From contig CAIUGT010000109.1 in assembly GCA_903898755.1 (NCBI GenBank), positions 1 to 50,451 on the forward strand: a DNA stretch of 50,451 bases, written 5' to 3'. The notes beneath the pieces are model-generated. The model was not told the origin of the DNA, made no database searches, and saw only the letters and a list, made by a program, of their open reading frames with translations. The stretch comes from an uncultured bacterium. Lineage in GTDB: Bacteria > Planctomycetota > Phycisphaerae > Phycisphaerales > SM1A02. Each line of letters starts with the position of its first letter. The first letter of the stretch is position 1. The position numbers and the translations under genes are program-made. Below, piece by piece: positions 37,158 through 48,738 of this stretch.

Positions 37158-38396
37158 TTACTTAGCAATCAAGAAATCTCGACCCAAAATGCCATCGACA
37201 GTGAAAATATGGAACGAGGTATTGACTTGCGTGTCGTAATTAAAATTAGCACCAGCTGGCTTGTCATCTGGACCAGTCCAGTAGCCACCCATTCCACCCC
37301 ATGGTCCTGGTGACTTGGTCAGAGTGGCTGAAGCAAATAAGCCTTTCTCTAGGGCCGTTGAACCAGAAGCTGAATTTGCGGCAAGCACTTGAGCGTTGGC
37401 ATCCATGCTGTCATTGCAACCTGCCAATGAAACATGGCTGTCGTAATACAGAGTGGCTGGCGTGGAATTGATGCACTGATTGAAGTAGTACGGATAATTA
37501 CCACCAGCCCAGTTAGGATTAAATTCAGGACCTTCCCTGTTTTGAAGCCATTGATGCTCCAGCATTCGTGTTTTCAATTCTGGATACGCAGCCTGGCCCG
37601 AACTTGGAGATCGAAATACGGCTGGAGGAAGACCAGCTCCCTTGAGAGAGAGACAGCCCTTTTTAGAACCAAAGACTTCTGGCGCGTACATGCCAGCTGG
37701 GCTGAAACAATATGTTGTATCAACACCGTGGCCCGCAATGTGGCAAAGATTTGTGAAGTCATCACCCTTTTCAAATGCGGGTTGCGCCAATTCAAGTGAG
37801 TACTTGTCTTTGGGCGCGTAGAAAACCTTATCGTAATACTTGCTGTTTACATATTGGCTAAACGCGCGGCAATTGGCGAGTTTGAAACCACCTTCACCAG
37901 CGGGTCCACCCCAAGAACTATCCATGATCATTGGGGTTGCGTATGTCACACCACCAGCGCTTCCACCTTCGCACACATTCCAAATGCCCCAGATTCCGTA
38001 AACCGGACCAGCAACGCCGCCCTTCAAACCACCACCACCACCGCCACCCTGTTGAGGGCAGGTACCAATTTGACCGCCGTAGCCCACAATAATTGATGGC
38101 GGGCAAGCGCCTGTTGCGGCTTCATATTGCGTGGCCGCTTTGGCGGTAAATGATCCACCAATGTGTTGCGCAAAATCATCCAAGATAAAAGTTGGTTGGC
38201 GATCATTCCAATCTGCTCCGTAACTTCCACAAGCGCCAGCAAGATTGCGTAAGTTTCCAAGGCTTTGTGTAGTCAAAGCTCCGTCACGTGCTTTTCCAAC
38301 TGCGGGAATAAGCAAAGACAGCAGCAAGCCAATAATTGAAACAACGACAAGAAGTTCAATAATGGTGAAACCCATTTTGCGAGAATTTGAATTCAT
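37158..38396 (-). CDS. Type IV pilin-like (pseudopilin) protein A
   Basis: The N-terminus has a prepilin cleavage and methylation motif, RKMGFTIIELLVVVSIIGLL, with Glu at +5 and a hydrophobic helix, as in type II secretion pseudopilins and type IV pilins. ATG 38396 (MNSNSRK) gives 412 aa, long for a pilin. The globular part has a Gly-rich stretch near residues 115-125, paired cysteines (about ten in all) and the ending FHIFTVDGILGRDFLIAK. It is a clear paralog of the neighbouring gene upstream (shared FYAPKDKYSLE, YCFSPAGM, FRSPSSGQAAYPELKTRMLEHQWLQN). Planctomycetes carry many such proteins, but I cannot name this family. It is the second gene of the pair. Confidence 0.87.
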   Translation of the reverse strand: MNSNSRKMGFTIIELLVVVSIIGLLLSLLIPAVGKARDGALTTQSLGNLRNLAGACGSYGADWNDRQPTFILDDFAQHIGGSFTAKAATQYEAATGACPPSIIVGYGGQIGTCPQQGGGGGGGLKGGVAGPVYGIWGIWNVCEGGSAGGVTYATPMIMDSSWGGPAGEGGFKLANCRAFSQYVNSKYYDKVFYAPKDKYSLELAQPAFEKGDDFTNLCHIAGHGVDTTYCFSPAGMYAPEVFGSKKGCLSLKGAGLPPAVFRSPSSGQAAYPELKTRMLEHQWLQNREGPEFNPNWAGGNYPYYFNQCINSTPATLYYDSHVSLAGCNDSMDANAQVLAANSASGSTALEKGLFASATLTKSPGPWGGMGGYWTGPDDKPAGANFNYDTQVNTSFHIFTVDGILGRDFLIAK

Positions 38397-38448
38397 AAAA
38401 TTTCCAATGTGTAAGAGTCTAAAAAACAATCAACGCATTTCGCAGAAC

Positions 38449-39609
38449 TTATTTTGAACCAAGGGTGTCTCGGCCCAAAATTCCATCAGCAGTGAGAACA
38501 TGATATGAAACCGCATATCCACCATTGTCGGCCGCTGGATCAAACGCACCATACTTGTAGCCATTTGGCATTGGGAATGTTGCACCAGAACCATTTCCAA
38601 AATAAGTTCCTTTTTGGACAAGGGTTGCGGCATCGGTTTTGGTCACACGACTATTAGCATCGATCGCTTCGGTTACACCTAGTTGAGCAATGTGGCCGTC
38701 AAAGAATACGGTTGCTGGAGCAGATTGACCGCCCTGATTAAAGAACCATGGCATGGATCCACTTTTTCGAATTGCGGGCGAGAATGAATCTACATTCGCA
38801 ATACCAGCCGAGATACCAGAACCCTTTCGTGGCCCATCCATGGTGTCAAGATTTGGCTTGTTTTGCAGCCATTGATGCTCAATACAGCGAGTTTTAAGAT
38901 CTGGAAATGAAGCCTGGCTTGCCGCAGGAGACCGAAATCCAGCTGCTGATTTCGTTGGATCTTGGTAGCCCTTTTTCTTTGACAAAATGTCTGGTCCCCA
39001 CATTGCAGCAGGACTCCAGCAATAGCTGCTTAAAACAGCCTGTTGAAGAGTTCCTGTGTAATCGTCACCGGTTTCAAGAAATGTTCCAGCTTTTTCAAGA
39101 GTGAACTTATCCTTTGGTGCGTAAAAAATCGGGCTGTAAAACTTATTTGTGGCGTATTTGTTAAAGCTCTTTGCATTCACTAATCGCCAAGAACCAAAAT
39201 TACCTGTTTTGGACAGGCTGAAATCACATGGCCAATAGGCTTTTGCAACATCACATGTTGGGCTTGGTGGCTTCACGCCACAACTAGCAGCTTGTGGAAT
39301 GAAAAATCCAACGGATGCGCCTTCTTTATCAAATCCTAAAGTCAATTGCGCGGAGCAGCGCTTTGGCGAATAAATGCTGCAATCACCACCATCACGACCA
39401 ATGTCATCCGACACCGCGGTCCATTGTCGATCTTGGAAGTCGGCTCCGTAAATACCAGCCGCCTGACCAATGGCGCGAAGATTTGATTGGCTCTGTGTTA
39501 ACAGTGCGGAATCCCGTGCTTTTCCGATGGCGGGCAAAAGAATTGCCACAAGCAAACCAATGATGGAAACAACAACAAGAAGTTCGATAATAGTAAAGCC
39601 CTTACGCAT
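38449..39609 (-). CDS. Type IV pilin-like (pseudopilin) protein B
   Basis: A 386 aa paralog of protein A. It starts MRKGFTIIELLVVVSIIGLLVAILLPAIG (motif in parts) with the prepilin motif right at the start. Then come KFYSPIFYAPKDKFTLE, YCWSPAAMWGPD, FRSPAASQASFPDLKTRCIEHQWLQN, TVFFDGHIAQLG and the ending YHVLTADGILGRDTLGSK. AAAGGAG lies ten bases before the ATG at 39609. It sits 52 bases ahead of protein A and is probably co-transcribed with it. No pilus ATPase or prepilin peptidase is nearby, so assembly would use genes elsewhere. Confidence 0.87.
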   Translation of the reverse strand: MRKGFTIIELLVVVSIIGLLVAILLPAIGKARDSALLTQSQSNLRAIGQAAGIYGADFQDRQWTAVSDDIGRDGGDCSIYSPKRCSAQLTLGFDKEGASVGFFIPQAASCGVKPPSPTCDVAKAYWPCDFSLSKTGNFGSWRLVNAKSFNKYATNKFYSPIFYAPKDKFTLEKAGTFLETGDDYTGTLQQAVLSSYCWSPAAMWGPDILSKKKGYQDPTKSAAGFRSPAASQASFPDLKTRCIEHQWLQNKPNLDTMDGPRKGSGISAGIANVDSFSPAIRKSGSMPWFFNQGGQSAPATVFFDGHIAQLGVTEAIDANSRVTKTDAATLVQKGTYFGNGSGATFPMPNGYKYGAFDPAADNGGYAVSYHVLTADGILGRDTLGSK

Positions 39610-39883
39610 AAAAAGGGTACTCCTTTGAGTTTGCGGCTTGTTGCCGCGTGTGGAATGAGTAAAGAATTTGATGACAAATAGGTCGGGCTTCATTCGAATT
39701 AGTGTGAGCCGTGTGAACAATTCGCTTGATTTCAACGATGGGTTCCGTGAAAAGGACAGAATCAGACAGGTAAGGATGATACCTTCGGCGTTCATTGGAA
39801 TGAAAGTAAATTAATAAGCAAGCTCAATTTTTTGCATTCGGATGAATCATCAAGATCAATTGTGACGAACCCAAGGAACCCAT

Positions 39884-40459
39884 ATGAAGCTGTACACCAA
39901 GTCTGGAGATGATGGAACAACTGGACTTTTTTCCGGCGCCAGGGTGAGCAAGGATCATCCAAGAATTGAGTCTTATGGGACAATAGATGAGTTCAATGCC
40001 ACTTTAGGCATGTGTTCAGCGACGTGTAAGGCTGATAATGCGTTGCACCGAAGGCTTTTGGATATTTTTGGAAGGCTTCAGAGTCGCATGTTTGACATAG
40101 GTGCGGACTTGGCAACTCCTGAGGGTGCCAACAATGAATCAAAAATTCAGCGCATTGGTGAGGAACATGTTCAAGAAGTTGAAAAATGGATAGATGAGAT
40201 TGATGGCGCCAATACCCCGCTAACAGCATTTGTAATGCCCGGAGGAACGGAATTGGCTTCTAGACTTCACTTGGCTAGGACGATTTGTCGCCGAGCCGAG
40301 AGACAAATGATTCATCTGAGCCATACTGAGCCAGTCGGGTCCTCTCTAATTATGTATGTAAACAGGGTTAGCGACTTTCTTTTTGCAGCGGCCAGGCTTG
40401 TTAATAAGAATTCTGACGTCGAAGATGTGCTGTGGATACCATCTGTTTCTAGTAAATAA
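39884..40459 (+). CDS. Cob(I)alamin adenosyltransferase, PduO type
   Basis: This enzyme makes adenosylcobalamin from cob(I)alamin and ATP. Seen: the N-terminal ATP motif KLYTKSGDDGTTGLF and YGTIDEFNATLGM, RLQSRMFDIGADLATP, and the conserved RTICRRAERQMI and YVNRVSDFLFAAARLVN. The 191 aa length is normal. AAGGAA is five bases before the ATG. No cobalamin riboswitch was seen upstream and no B12-dependent enzyme gene is adjacent. Confidence 0.95.
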   Translation: MKLYTKSGDDGTTGLFSGARVSKDHPRIESYGTIDEFNATLGMCSATCKADNALHRRLLDIFGRLQSRMFDIGADLATPEGANNESKIQRIGEEHVQEVEKWIDEIDGANTPLTAFVMPGGTELASRLHLARTICRRAERQMIHLSHTEPVGSSLIMYVNRVSDFLFAAARLVNKNSDVEDVLWIPSVSSK

Positions 40460-40604
40460 GCACCATTTTACAGCAAGAATGCAAAAGTGTTGTTTCTGGC
40501 TAATTTATAAATCGGCTTAATTTTTGGTATGTTTAATTAGAAGATGACACCAAGATCGCGCTATTTTAGGCATAGATTGTGATTAATTCAGATTATTTTT
40601 AAAC

Positions 40605-40633
40605 AAGAAGACAGCATTTTGCTGTAAGAAGAC
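40605..40633. repeat. Palindrome flanked by a direct repeat
   Basis: ACAGCATTTTGCTGT (40611-40625), a 6-base stem with a 3-base loop, is overlapped on both sides by the direct repeat AAGAAGAC (40605 and 40626). It lies between two convergent genes, 27-55 bases after the upp stop on the minus strand. It could help end upp transcription, but no T-run follows directly. Confidence 0.4.
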
Positions 40634-40659
40634 GTATTTTTAGTCATTTTTATGTGTAT

Positions 40660-41310
40660 TTAAGCTGGAGTACCAAAAACTCTATCACCGGCATCACCTA
40701 GTCCTGGTCGAATGTAGGCATTCTGATCAAGTTCACGGTCTAATGCTGCGGTGTAAATAGTGATGTTTGGATGTGCGGAAAGCATTTTTTCTACTCCTAC
40801 CGGTGCAGCAACCAGGCAAATCATTTGAATTTTGGAGCATCCAAGTTTGCAAAGGTGGTCGGCCGCATGCACGGCGCTTCCGCCCGTTGCCAACATTGGG
40901 TCAACAATAATCACTGGACCCGCAGAAATGTCCTGTGGAAAGTGCGAGTAATAGTGAACGGGCAATTTTGTATGTTCGTCGCGTTGAATTCCAATATGAC
41001 CAACGCGGGCTTCTGGAAAGAGCCGCAGAATTCCATCGGTCATGCCAAGGCCAGCACGCAAAATGGGAACAAGCGTGACGGGTTGCGAAAGACGCTTGCC
41101 CTGCGCAGGTTCAAGCGGGGTTTGCACGGTGTATGAGGTCGTAAAAAAATTGCGCGAGACTTCATACACCATGAGTCCAGCGATTTCGTTTAGAAGACGT
41201 CGAAATTGATCTGGTGGCGTGATTTGGTTGCGCGCCAGCGAAAGCTTGTGATGAATCAGTGGGTGATCAAAGATTTGCAGATTTTTGAATTGCGTGGATT
41301 GGGTAAGCAC
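40660..41310 (-). CDS. upp: Uracil phosphoribosyltransferase
   Basis: Upp salvages uracil to UMP with PRPP. Seen: FDHPLIHHKLSLARN, TLVPILRAGLGMTDGIL, the PRPP motif IIVDPMLATGGSAVHAADHL, and the ending YIRPGLGDAGDRVFGT with the uracil-binding part. The 216 aa length fits. The start is a GTG at 41310; no closer ATG matches the family N-terminus. Confidence 0.96.
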   Translation of the reverse strand: MLTQSTQFKNLQIFDHPLIHHKLSLARNQITPPDQFRRLLNEIAGLMVYEVSRNFFTTSYTVQTPLEPAQGKRLSQPVTLVPILRAGLGMTDGILRLFPEARVGHIGIQRDEHTKLPVHYYSHFPQDISAGPVIIVDPMLATGGSAVHAADHLCKLGCSKIQMICLVAAPVGVEKMLSAHPNITIYTAALDRELDQNAYIRPGLGDAGDRVFGTPA

Positions 41311-41332
41311 GTGCGGAGTGTAAGCGAGTGGT

Positions 41333-42190
41333 TCACGGCTGATTCAATTGCTGAAAGCTTGCTTGTGCTGCGGTGACTTGCGCCTTGTAGCCATCGATTT
41401 GCTTTTGCATTTGCTGCTTGGCGGACACCATTTGATTCAGTTGTGCTTGCAATGCTGCGGGATCTGAAGGAGATTGTTGCGCGCCAGCAGGCATGCCGCC
41501 CGCACTTTGGCCGTTCATGGAACCCATTGAGCCCTGCGCTCCCATGCCACCCATTGCAGCGCCGCCGCCCACAAGTTGATCTGCGGGAGCGCGTGTTAAA
41601 AGCAATCGAACTGTTCCAACAGCTGTGCCACTTTCGGAATAGAGCATGGTCCAGCCAATTTGATCGGGTTGTGAAAAATCAATGAGCGATGTGATACTGC
41701 GAGGCGCATCGGTTTGAGTTGGACTTGCATTGAGGGATTGAAATGTAAGTTGCGAACCCGTGGAATTAAATGAACCGCGTTGCCAAATCATGCTTTGATC
41801 TTGATCGGTTAAGAGCGTGCGCTGGAAAAATTGTCCGCCGCTATTGAAACCAATGGTGTCGACTTCTTGAATTGCGGCCGCGCCGTTGTTGAGAACGGTG
41901 TCACCGAAAAGAAATACGCCGCCAAGCGCCCATTGCCAAACGGCGCGGCCTTGTAAACGCTTTTCAACCTGTCCCGTTGGAGAGGCGGCTTCACCGGAAA
42001 TATTCCACGCGCCAACAAGACGCGCAAGAAGTTGGTGCGCAGTCTCCACGGAAATTTGTGTAGGGGGGACTGGCGGCGCAGTTTGCGCCGAAGCGACCGC
42101 AGTTGAAGTGCGCGAAAACAATATTGATGCAATCAGAATTGTTGTAATTGAGAAAGCAAACACAATTTGTGCGCGGTTAAAATTTTTCAT
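41333..42190 (-). CDS. Secreted DUF1579-like protein with C-terminal coiled coil
   Basis: Not a named gene. It has an N-terminal export segment (IVFAFSITTILIASILFS), then a domain with LARLVGAWNISGEA, RLQGRAVWQWALGG and GWTMLYSESGTAVGTVRLLLTR that resembles DUF1579, a lipocalin-like fold of unknown role. A Gly/Met/Ser-rich linker and a Gln/Ala-rich helix (AALQAQLNQMVSAKQQMQKQ) close the protein and probably form a coiled coil. The 285 aa protein is probably exported. It is followed by upp at close distance, and the GH63-like gene ends 54 bases before its start. Confidence 0.7.
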   Translation of the reverse strand: MKNFNRAQIVFAFSITTILIASILFSRTSTAVASAQTAPPVPPTQISVETAHQLLARLVGAWNISGEAASPTGQVEKRLQGRAVWQWALGGVFLFGDTVLNNGAAAIQEVDTIGFNSGGQFFQRTLLTDQDQSMIWQRGSFNSTGSQLTFQSLNASPTQTDAPRSITSLIDFSQPDQIGWTMLYSESGTAVGTVRLLLTRAPADQLVGGGAAMGGMGAQGSMGSMNGQSAGGMPAGAQQSPSDPAALQAQLNQMVSAKQQMQKQIDGYKAQVTAAQASFQQLNQP

Positions 42191-42244
42191 GCCGTGAAGA
42201 TATGCGATCTTGAAGTTTAAAAATTTTGCACGCAGAAGAACTTT

Positions 42245-44989
<2,745 letters not shown>

Positions 44990-45046
44990 TGGTATATGAG
45001 AGCATGTTTAACGCATCTTTACAAGCAAATTGGTTACGCTGTAGAA

Positions 45047-45628
45047 ATGAATTGTTGTACGACCATTTTTTTAGAAACTGGCGCAAAAATTGTGGCGGCA
45101 GTCAGTTTGTTTTTATTTGTAAGCGCCTGGAATTGTGGGTGTGAGACAACGACAACGCCAGTTGATGAATCGGGGTGGCTCACGAAGCGCGATGATTCAG
45201 CGGCGGTGCAGAAAGATGTGAAGGCGGATGGGGGACTGAAGGCCACAGCGGTAAACCGCGGGCAAGAAAAGCCATGGGACAAGCCTATTCCAGTTGAGCA
45301 AAAATCCGCATTTGTTGCCCCAAATGCGCAGCAATTGAAAGAGTATTTGGCTGGGGCGACTTGGATTAAGTTGGATGAAAACGGGACTCGTCGACGAAGT
45401 TTACAACTAAAGACTGATGGTTTTTTTGTTGCCAAATCAGACGGTCAAAGCGGCGAGTTACCGGCATTTGATGGATTGAAAGTGCAAGCGAATGGAAGTT
45501 GGTCCGTGAAAGAAAATGAATTGCGATTGCTTCCTTATGCGGGTGACCCAGTAGTGGTGCAACTTCAATGGTTGGGGGACAAGCGAATCATGATGTTCAA
45601 CGGCGAGTCGTGGATACGGGGCGAGTGA
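45047..45628 (+). CDS. Small exported lipoprotein, unknown function
   Basis: The frame is open from 44957, but ATG 45047 gives a signal-like N-terminus: hydrophobic GAKIVAAVSLFLFVSAW, then NCGC and a polar Thr-rich start, a loose lipobox. After a polar linker (residues 40-95), a compact domain follows: LKEYLAGATWIKLDENGTRRRSLQLK, then the final strand-rich part LLPYAGDPVVVQLQWLGDKRIMMFNG, with a lipocalin-like repeat of strands (quoted in parts). 193 aa. No named family. It is divergent from the GH63-like gene and convergent with the sigma factor gene. Confidence 0.65.
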   Translation: MNCCTTIFLETGAKIVAAVSLFLFVSAWNCGCETTTTPVDESGWLTKRDDSAAVQKDVKADGGLKATAVNRGQEKPWDKPIPVEQKSAFVAPNAQQLKEYLAGATWIKLDENGTRRRSLQLKTDGFFVAKSDGQSGELPAFDGLKVQANGSWSVKENELRLLPYAGDPVVVQLQWLGDKRIMMFNGESWIRGE

Positions 45629-45758
45629 CGCGACTATTTGTATTTGCGATCACAGACGTAATATGAGCGGCGCCACAACTTGGGATAGTCACGGCGAAGT
45701 TTCGCGCTTCGCTTCATTTCAATTTACGCAATTTGTTAAGCCAATTTGGGTGAAAGGT

Positions 45759-46730
45759 TTAACCTTCATCTATGCGCATACGTGCAATTTCTTCGCGCAT
45801 TTGATCAAGCACGCGCATTTTGGCGTGGCGAATAGAAGCTTCGCTCATTTTTAAATCTTGAGCGACGCTGGCGACTGGTTCGCCGCGGACACCGTAGCGC
45901 TCGAAAGCTTCAAGCGTTTTGGGTTGAATATTGGTCCGCACTTTTTCAAGCGCGCGGCGCAGCAAATGCTCCGTCCATTCGCGGTCCCACACTGCGTTCA
46001 ATTCACTTTGTTTTTCCGGTGGATCAAAATCCTCGGGCAAGCCAACGCTTGGACGCTTGCGGCGATAGCGATCGCGAAGGGCGTTCAGTGTGATGCGCTT
46101 GAGATAGCCCCGGAAGCGGCCCTTCGCAGGATCGTATTCAAACATGCGTGATTGCTTGAAAAACCCAAGCATGACATCTTGCAAGATGTCATCCACTTCT
46201 TGTGGCTTTGCTCCGGCATTGCGCGCAAAACCAGCGATCACAGAGCCATACATTTTGGAGAAATCATTCCAGCCAACTTGGCGATCAAGCGTTCCGTCGG
46301 CGCGTAAACGCAACAACATGGACGCACTGGTTTGATATGGATCTTTGGAATCGGTTGGCGGCGGAGGCGGAAGTTCTGGAATTTCCTGTTCACTATCACC
46401 ATCATCCGTGGTTGTGCGCGCGATAAATGTCCACGGACCAATTGTGAGGACATCGCGATCGTGTAAATAAATTTTGTCGTTTGGTTCAAGCCGCACGCCA
46501 TTGAGCAATGTTCCAAGAGAACTTGTGGCGTCTTCAATGCTGGCGCCCTTGCGATCAATTCGAAGCACCGCATGTCTGCGAGATACGGATTCATCTTCCA
46601 GCACCAAGCCAGAATCGGTTGCTCGACCAATGATGCAGGTGGAATTTCCCTCAATGCGAACGCCCGGGCATGCAGGACCGTTGGCTCGAATGAGAGAAAG
46701 AAATTGGATTGTTTTTGACAACGGTGACAT
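45759..46730 (-). CDS. ECF-type RNA polymerase sigma factor with N-terminal FHA domain
   Basis: The 323 aa protein fuses two modules. Residues about 12-105 form an FHA phosphothreonine-binding domain: IIGRATDSGLVLEDESVSRRHAVL (Gly35-Arg36, Ser50, Arg52, His53), then SSLGTLLNGVRL with Asn77-Gly78. A Pro-rich linker (ELPPPPPTDS) follows. Residues about 155-222 are sigma region 2 (EVDDILQDVMLGFFKQSRMF; FRGYLKRITLNALRDRYRRKR), and residues about 255-315 are region 4 (TLEAFERYGVRGEPVASVAQDLKMSE, motif in part). It lies 51 bases behind the kinase gene, so kinase and sigma are probably one transcript and one circuit. No anti-sigma gene is seen. FHA binding to phosphothreonine on the kinase is the obvious model (inference). 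Confidence 0.9.
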   Translation of the reverse strand: MSPLSKTIQFLSLIRANGPACPGVRIEGNSTCIIGRATDSGLVLEDESVSRRHAVLRIDRKGASIEDATSSLGTLLNGVRLEPNDKIYLHDRDVLTIGPWTFIARTTTDDGDSEQEIPELPPPPPTDSKDPYQTSASMLLRLRADGTLDRQVGWNDFSKMYGSVIAGFARNAGAKPQEVDDILQDVMLGFFKQSRMFEYDPAKGRFRGYLKRITLNALRDRYRRKRPSVGLPEDFDPPEKQSELNAVWDREWTEHLLRRALEKVRTNIQPKTLEAFERYGVRGEPVASVAQDLKMSEASIRHAKMRVLDQMREEIARMRIDEG

Positions 46731-46781
46731 TGGACAAGTTGAATATTGCCCGCAAATTGTCGTCGATGCAAGCGGGTAAAT

Positions 46782-48593
46782 TTACTTCTTGACAGGCGCG
46801 TTCAGAGTGTTTGAAAGCGTTGAGGAGAATGCTTTCATTTTCTTAACCAATTTTTCGGATGGCTCTGGAGCATTTTGCAAAGAGGTTGTTGCTTGCCGAA
46901 GAAAAGCCGCGGCATCCGCATTTTGTCCTTCTGCGGCTGAAATACGCGCCAATTCAAAATATGCACGGGCAATATCGTCGGAGTCACTGGGGGATTCCGC
47001 CAAAAATTCAAGGCGAGCCCTGTTGGCGTTGTGGCGAGCCTCACGAAACGAACCATCCTCGCGAAGCGATCCGGCCAAGAGCAATTCTGTTTCCGCAAGC
47101 AAGCGTCCTTGATCGTTTGTTTGAAGCAGTTCAATCGCGCGAGAAAATTCTTGAGTGGCAAGGTCGTTGCGATGTTGAGAGGTCCAAAGGTGGCCCATGG
47201 ACGCACGAACGCGCGCCTCCATAATGGGATCGTTGTTCAGACGAAGTCCAGCAAGTCGACTTGCCTCCGCCAAAATGTCCTGAGAGGTTCGTGGAGCGGC
47301 GCTGGGTTTTGAAACAATTTCCGTAAGCAGCTCCGTTATCAGAATGGTCGCGTCGTTGGCGCCCTGCGAAGAAATCTCCGCACGATCTTTTGCCGCGACG
47401 GCAATGGTTCGTTGCGAATACGCGTTGAAGACACTCGCAGTCAAAGCAATCACGGCGGCCAACCCCAGAGTGAAAGCAACAATGTGGTGGCGAATGGCGC
47501 GCTTGAGCCGTCGCGGCGGAGTGTCGGGGCGAGCCAGCACGGATTCACCGCGGCGAAAACGCTCTAAATCTTGGGCGAGCGCGAGTGCGGAGTCATATCG
47601 ACCGCGCGGATCACGGCAAAGACAACGAGCGATGATTGCATCAAGATCACCACTGAGTGTTGAAATAATTTTGGCTGAAGTTGTATTTCGATTTTGAATC
47701 GCCACTTTCTTTTCATCGATAGAAAGGCCTTCAAATAATTGATGGGCAGCAAGCGTTTTGGAATCATCAGGCAAGCAGTCGGTGAGAAGTCGCAGCATGA
47801 CCGCGCCAAGCGCGTAAATATCCATACGGGAATCAGCCTCACCCGCGCGAAGATTGCGCGCTTCTGGCGCCATGAAAGCTGGCGTTCCAACCAGGGCACC
47901 AGCGCGCTCGTCGGGATTCATGGGATCGAACGCGGCGCGCGCAATTCCAAAATCAATCACTTTCACAACAGCCTCGTCGGCATCAAGTGAAACCAAAATG
48001 TTTGAAGGCTTGAGGTCGCGGTGAATCACGCCGCGTTGATGGGCGTGGTGAACGGCGCGGCAAACCTGCGCCATGAGATCAATCCGTTGACCCAGTGAAT
48101 GACCGGCGACATCGCACGCTTGGGTAATGGGCGAACCCGCGGCCAATTCCATGGCGAACCACGGACGACCATCTGGTGATTCGCCAGCCTCAAAAATTTT
48201 AATCAGGCCAGGATGATCAAGCAGCGCGACAACATGACGCTCGCTTTTAAAGCGCTCTCGACTAGATGAATCCAGCCGATCAGGTCTAAGAATTTTAACC
48301 GCCACCGAACGGCGAAGCGGTTCATCTTGTTCGGCCAGCCACACAATTCCAAATCCGCCCTCGCCAAGCACACTGCGAAGCAGATAGTGACCAATACGAA
48401 TTTCAGGCTTGATTTCTGTTTGACCCAACGCGCTTTGCGGCGCGTTCCCAACGGTGGGCAACATTTCTAAAGCCTTGTTCAGAGCGGAGCGATTGCCGTG
48501 AAGCAACTCGCGCAAGGCCGCGGCGCGACGAGACGCGGGCAGTGAAAGCACCTTGCGAATTGCTTCTTCTGGTGTGATTGCAGGCGACGCCAT
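46782..48593 (-). CDS. Transmembrane serine/threonine protein kinase
   Basis: A 603 aa PknB-type kinase. After an N-terminal about 65-residue helical region, the kinase domain shows GEGGFG (77-82), VAVKIL with Lys100, Glu118 in FKSERH, HRDLKPSNIL (191-200), DFG (214-216) and APE (242-244), so it should be active. A single membrane helix is at about residues 371-390. The outer C-terminal part (400-600) has TPR-like helical repeats (ARVRASMGHLWTSQHR; AYFELARISAAEGQNADAAAFL), likely a sensor or protein-binding domain. It is followed by the FHA-sigma gene, a probable partner. Confidence 0.95.
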   Translation of the reverse strand: MASPAITPEEAIRKVLSLPASRRAAALRELLHGNRSALNKALEMLPTVGNAPQSALGQTEIKPEIRIGHYLLRSVLGEGGFGIVWLAEQDEPLRRSVAVKILRPDRLDSSSRERFKSERHVVALLDHPGLIKIFEAGESPDGRPWFAMELAAGSPITQACDVAGHSLGQRIDLMAQVCRAVHHAHQRGVIHRDLKPSNILVSLDADEAVVKVIDFGIARAAFDPMNPDERAGALVGTPAFMAPEARNLRAGEADSRMDIYALGAVMLRLLTDCLPDDSKTLAAHQLFEGLSIDEKKVAIQNRNTTSAKIISTLSGDLDAIIARCLCRDPRGRYDSALALAQDLERFRRGESVLARPDTPPRRLKRAIRHHIVAFTLGLAAVIALTASVFNAYSQRTIAVAAKDRAEISSQGANDATILITELLTEIVSKPSAAPRTSQDILAEASRLAGLRLNNDPIMEARVRASMGHLWTSQHRNDLATQEFSRAIELLQTNDQGRLLAETELLLAGSLREDGSFREARHNANRARLEFLAESPSDSDDIARAYFELARISAAEGQNADAAAFLRQATTSLQNAPEPSEKLVKKMKAFSSTLSNTLNAPVKK

Positions 48594-48680
48594 GAATGCA
48601 TACTAAGCGGCGCAGCGTCAAAGTTGATATTTAATTTTTGCATGAAATGACAATGTTCGAAGTTCACAAACGCAGGGTCG

Positions 48681-48694
48681 TTTCAAATTTGAAA
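48681..48694. promoter_or_regulatory. AT-rich 14-base palindrome in a divergent promoter region
   Basis: TTTCAAATTTGAAA is a perfect palindrome between the divergent kinase and SDR genes, followed by a further half-like ATTCAAATG. It could be an operator for either gene. Short AT palindromes also arise by chance. Confidence 0.3.
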
Positions 48695-48738
48695 TTCAAA
48701 TGTATGAAACATGCTGGAGAACGGTTACCTTTGCGCTC

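Noticed and set aside
39610-39883. Cobalamin riboswitch before the adenosyltransferase
   Set aside because: No B12-box or matching structure could be recognised.
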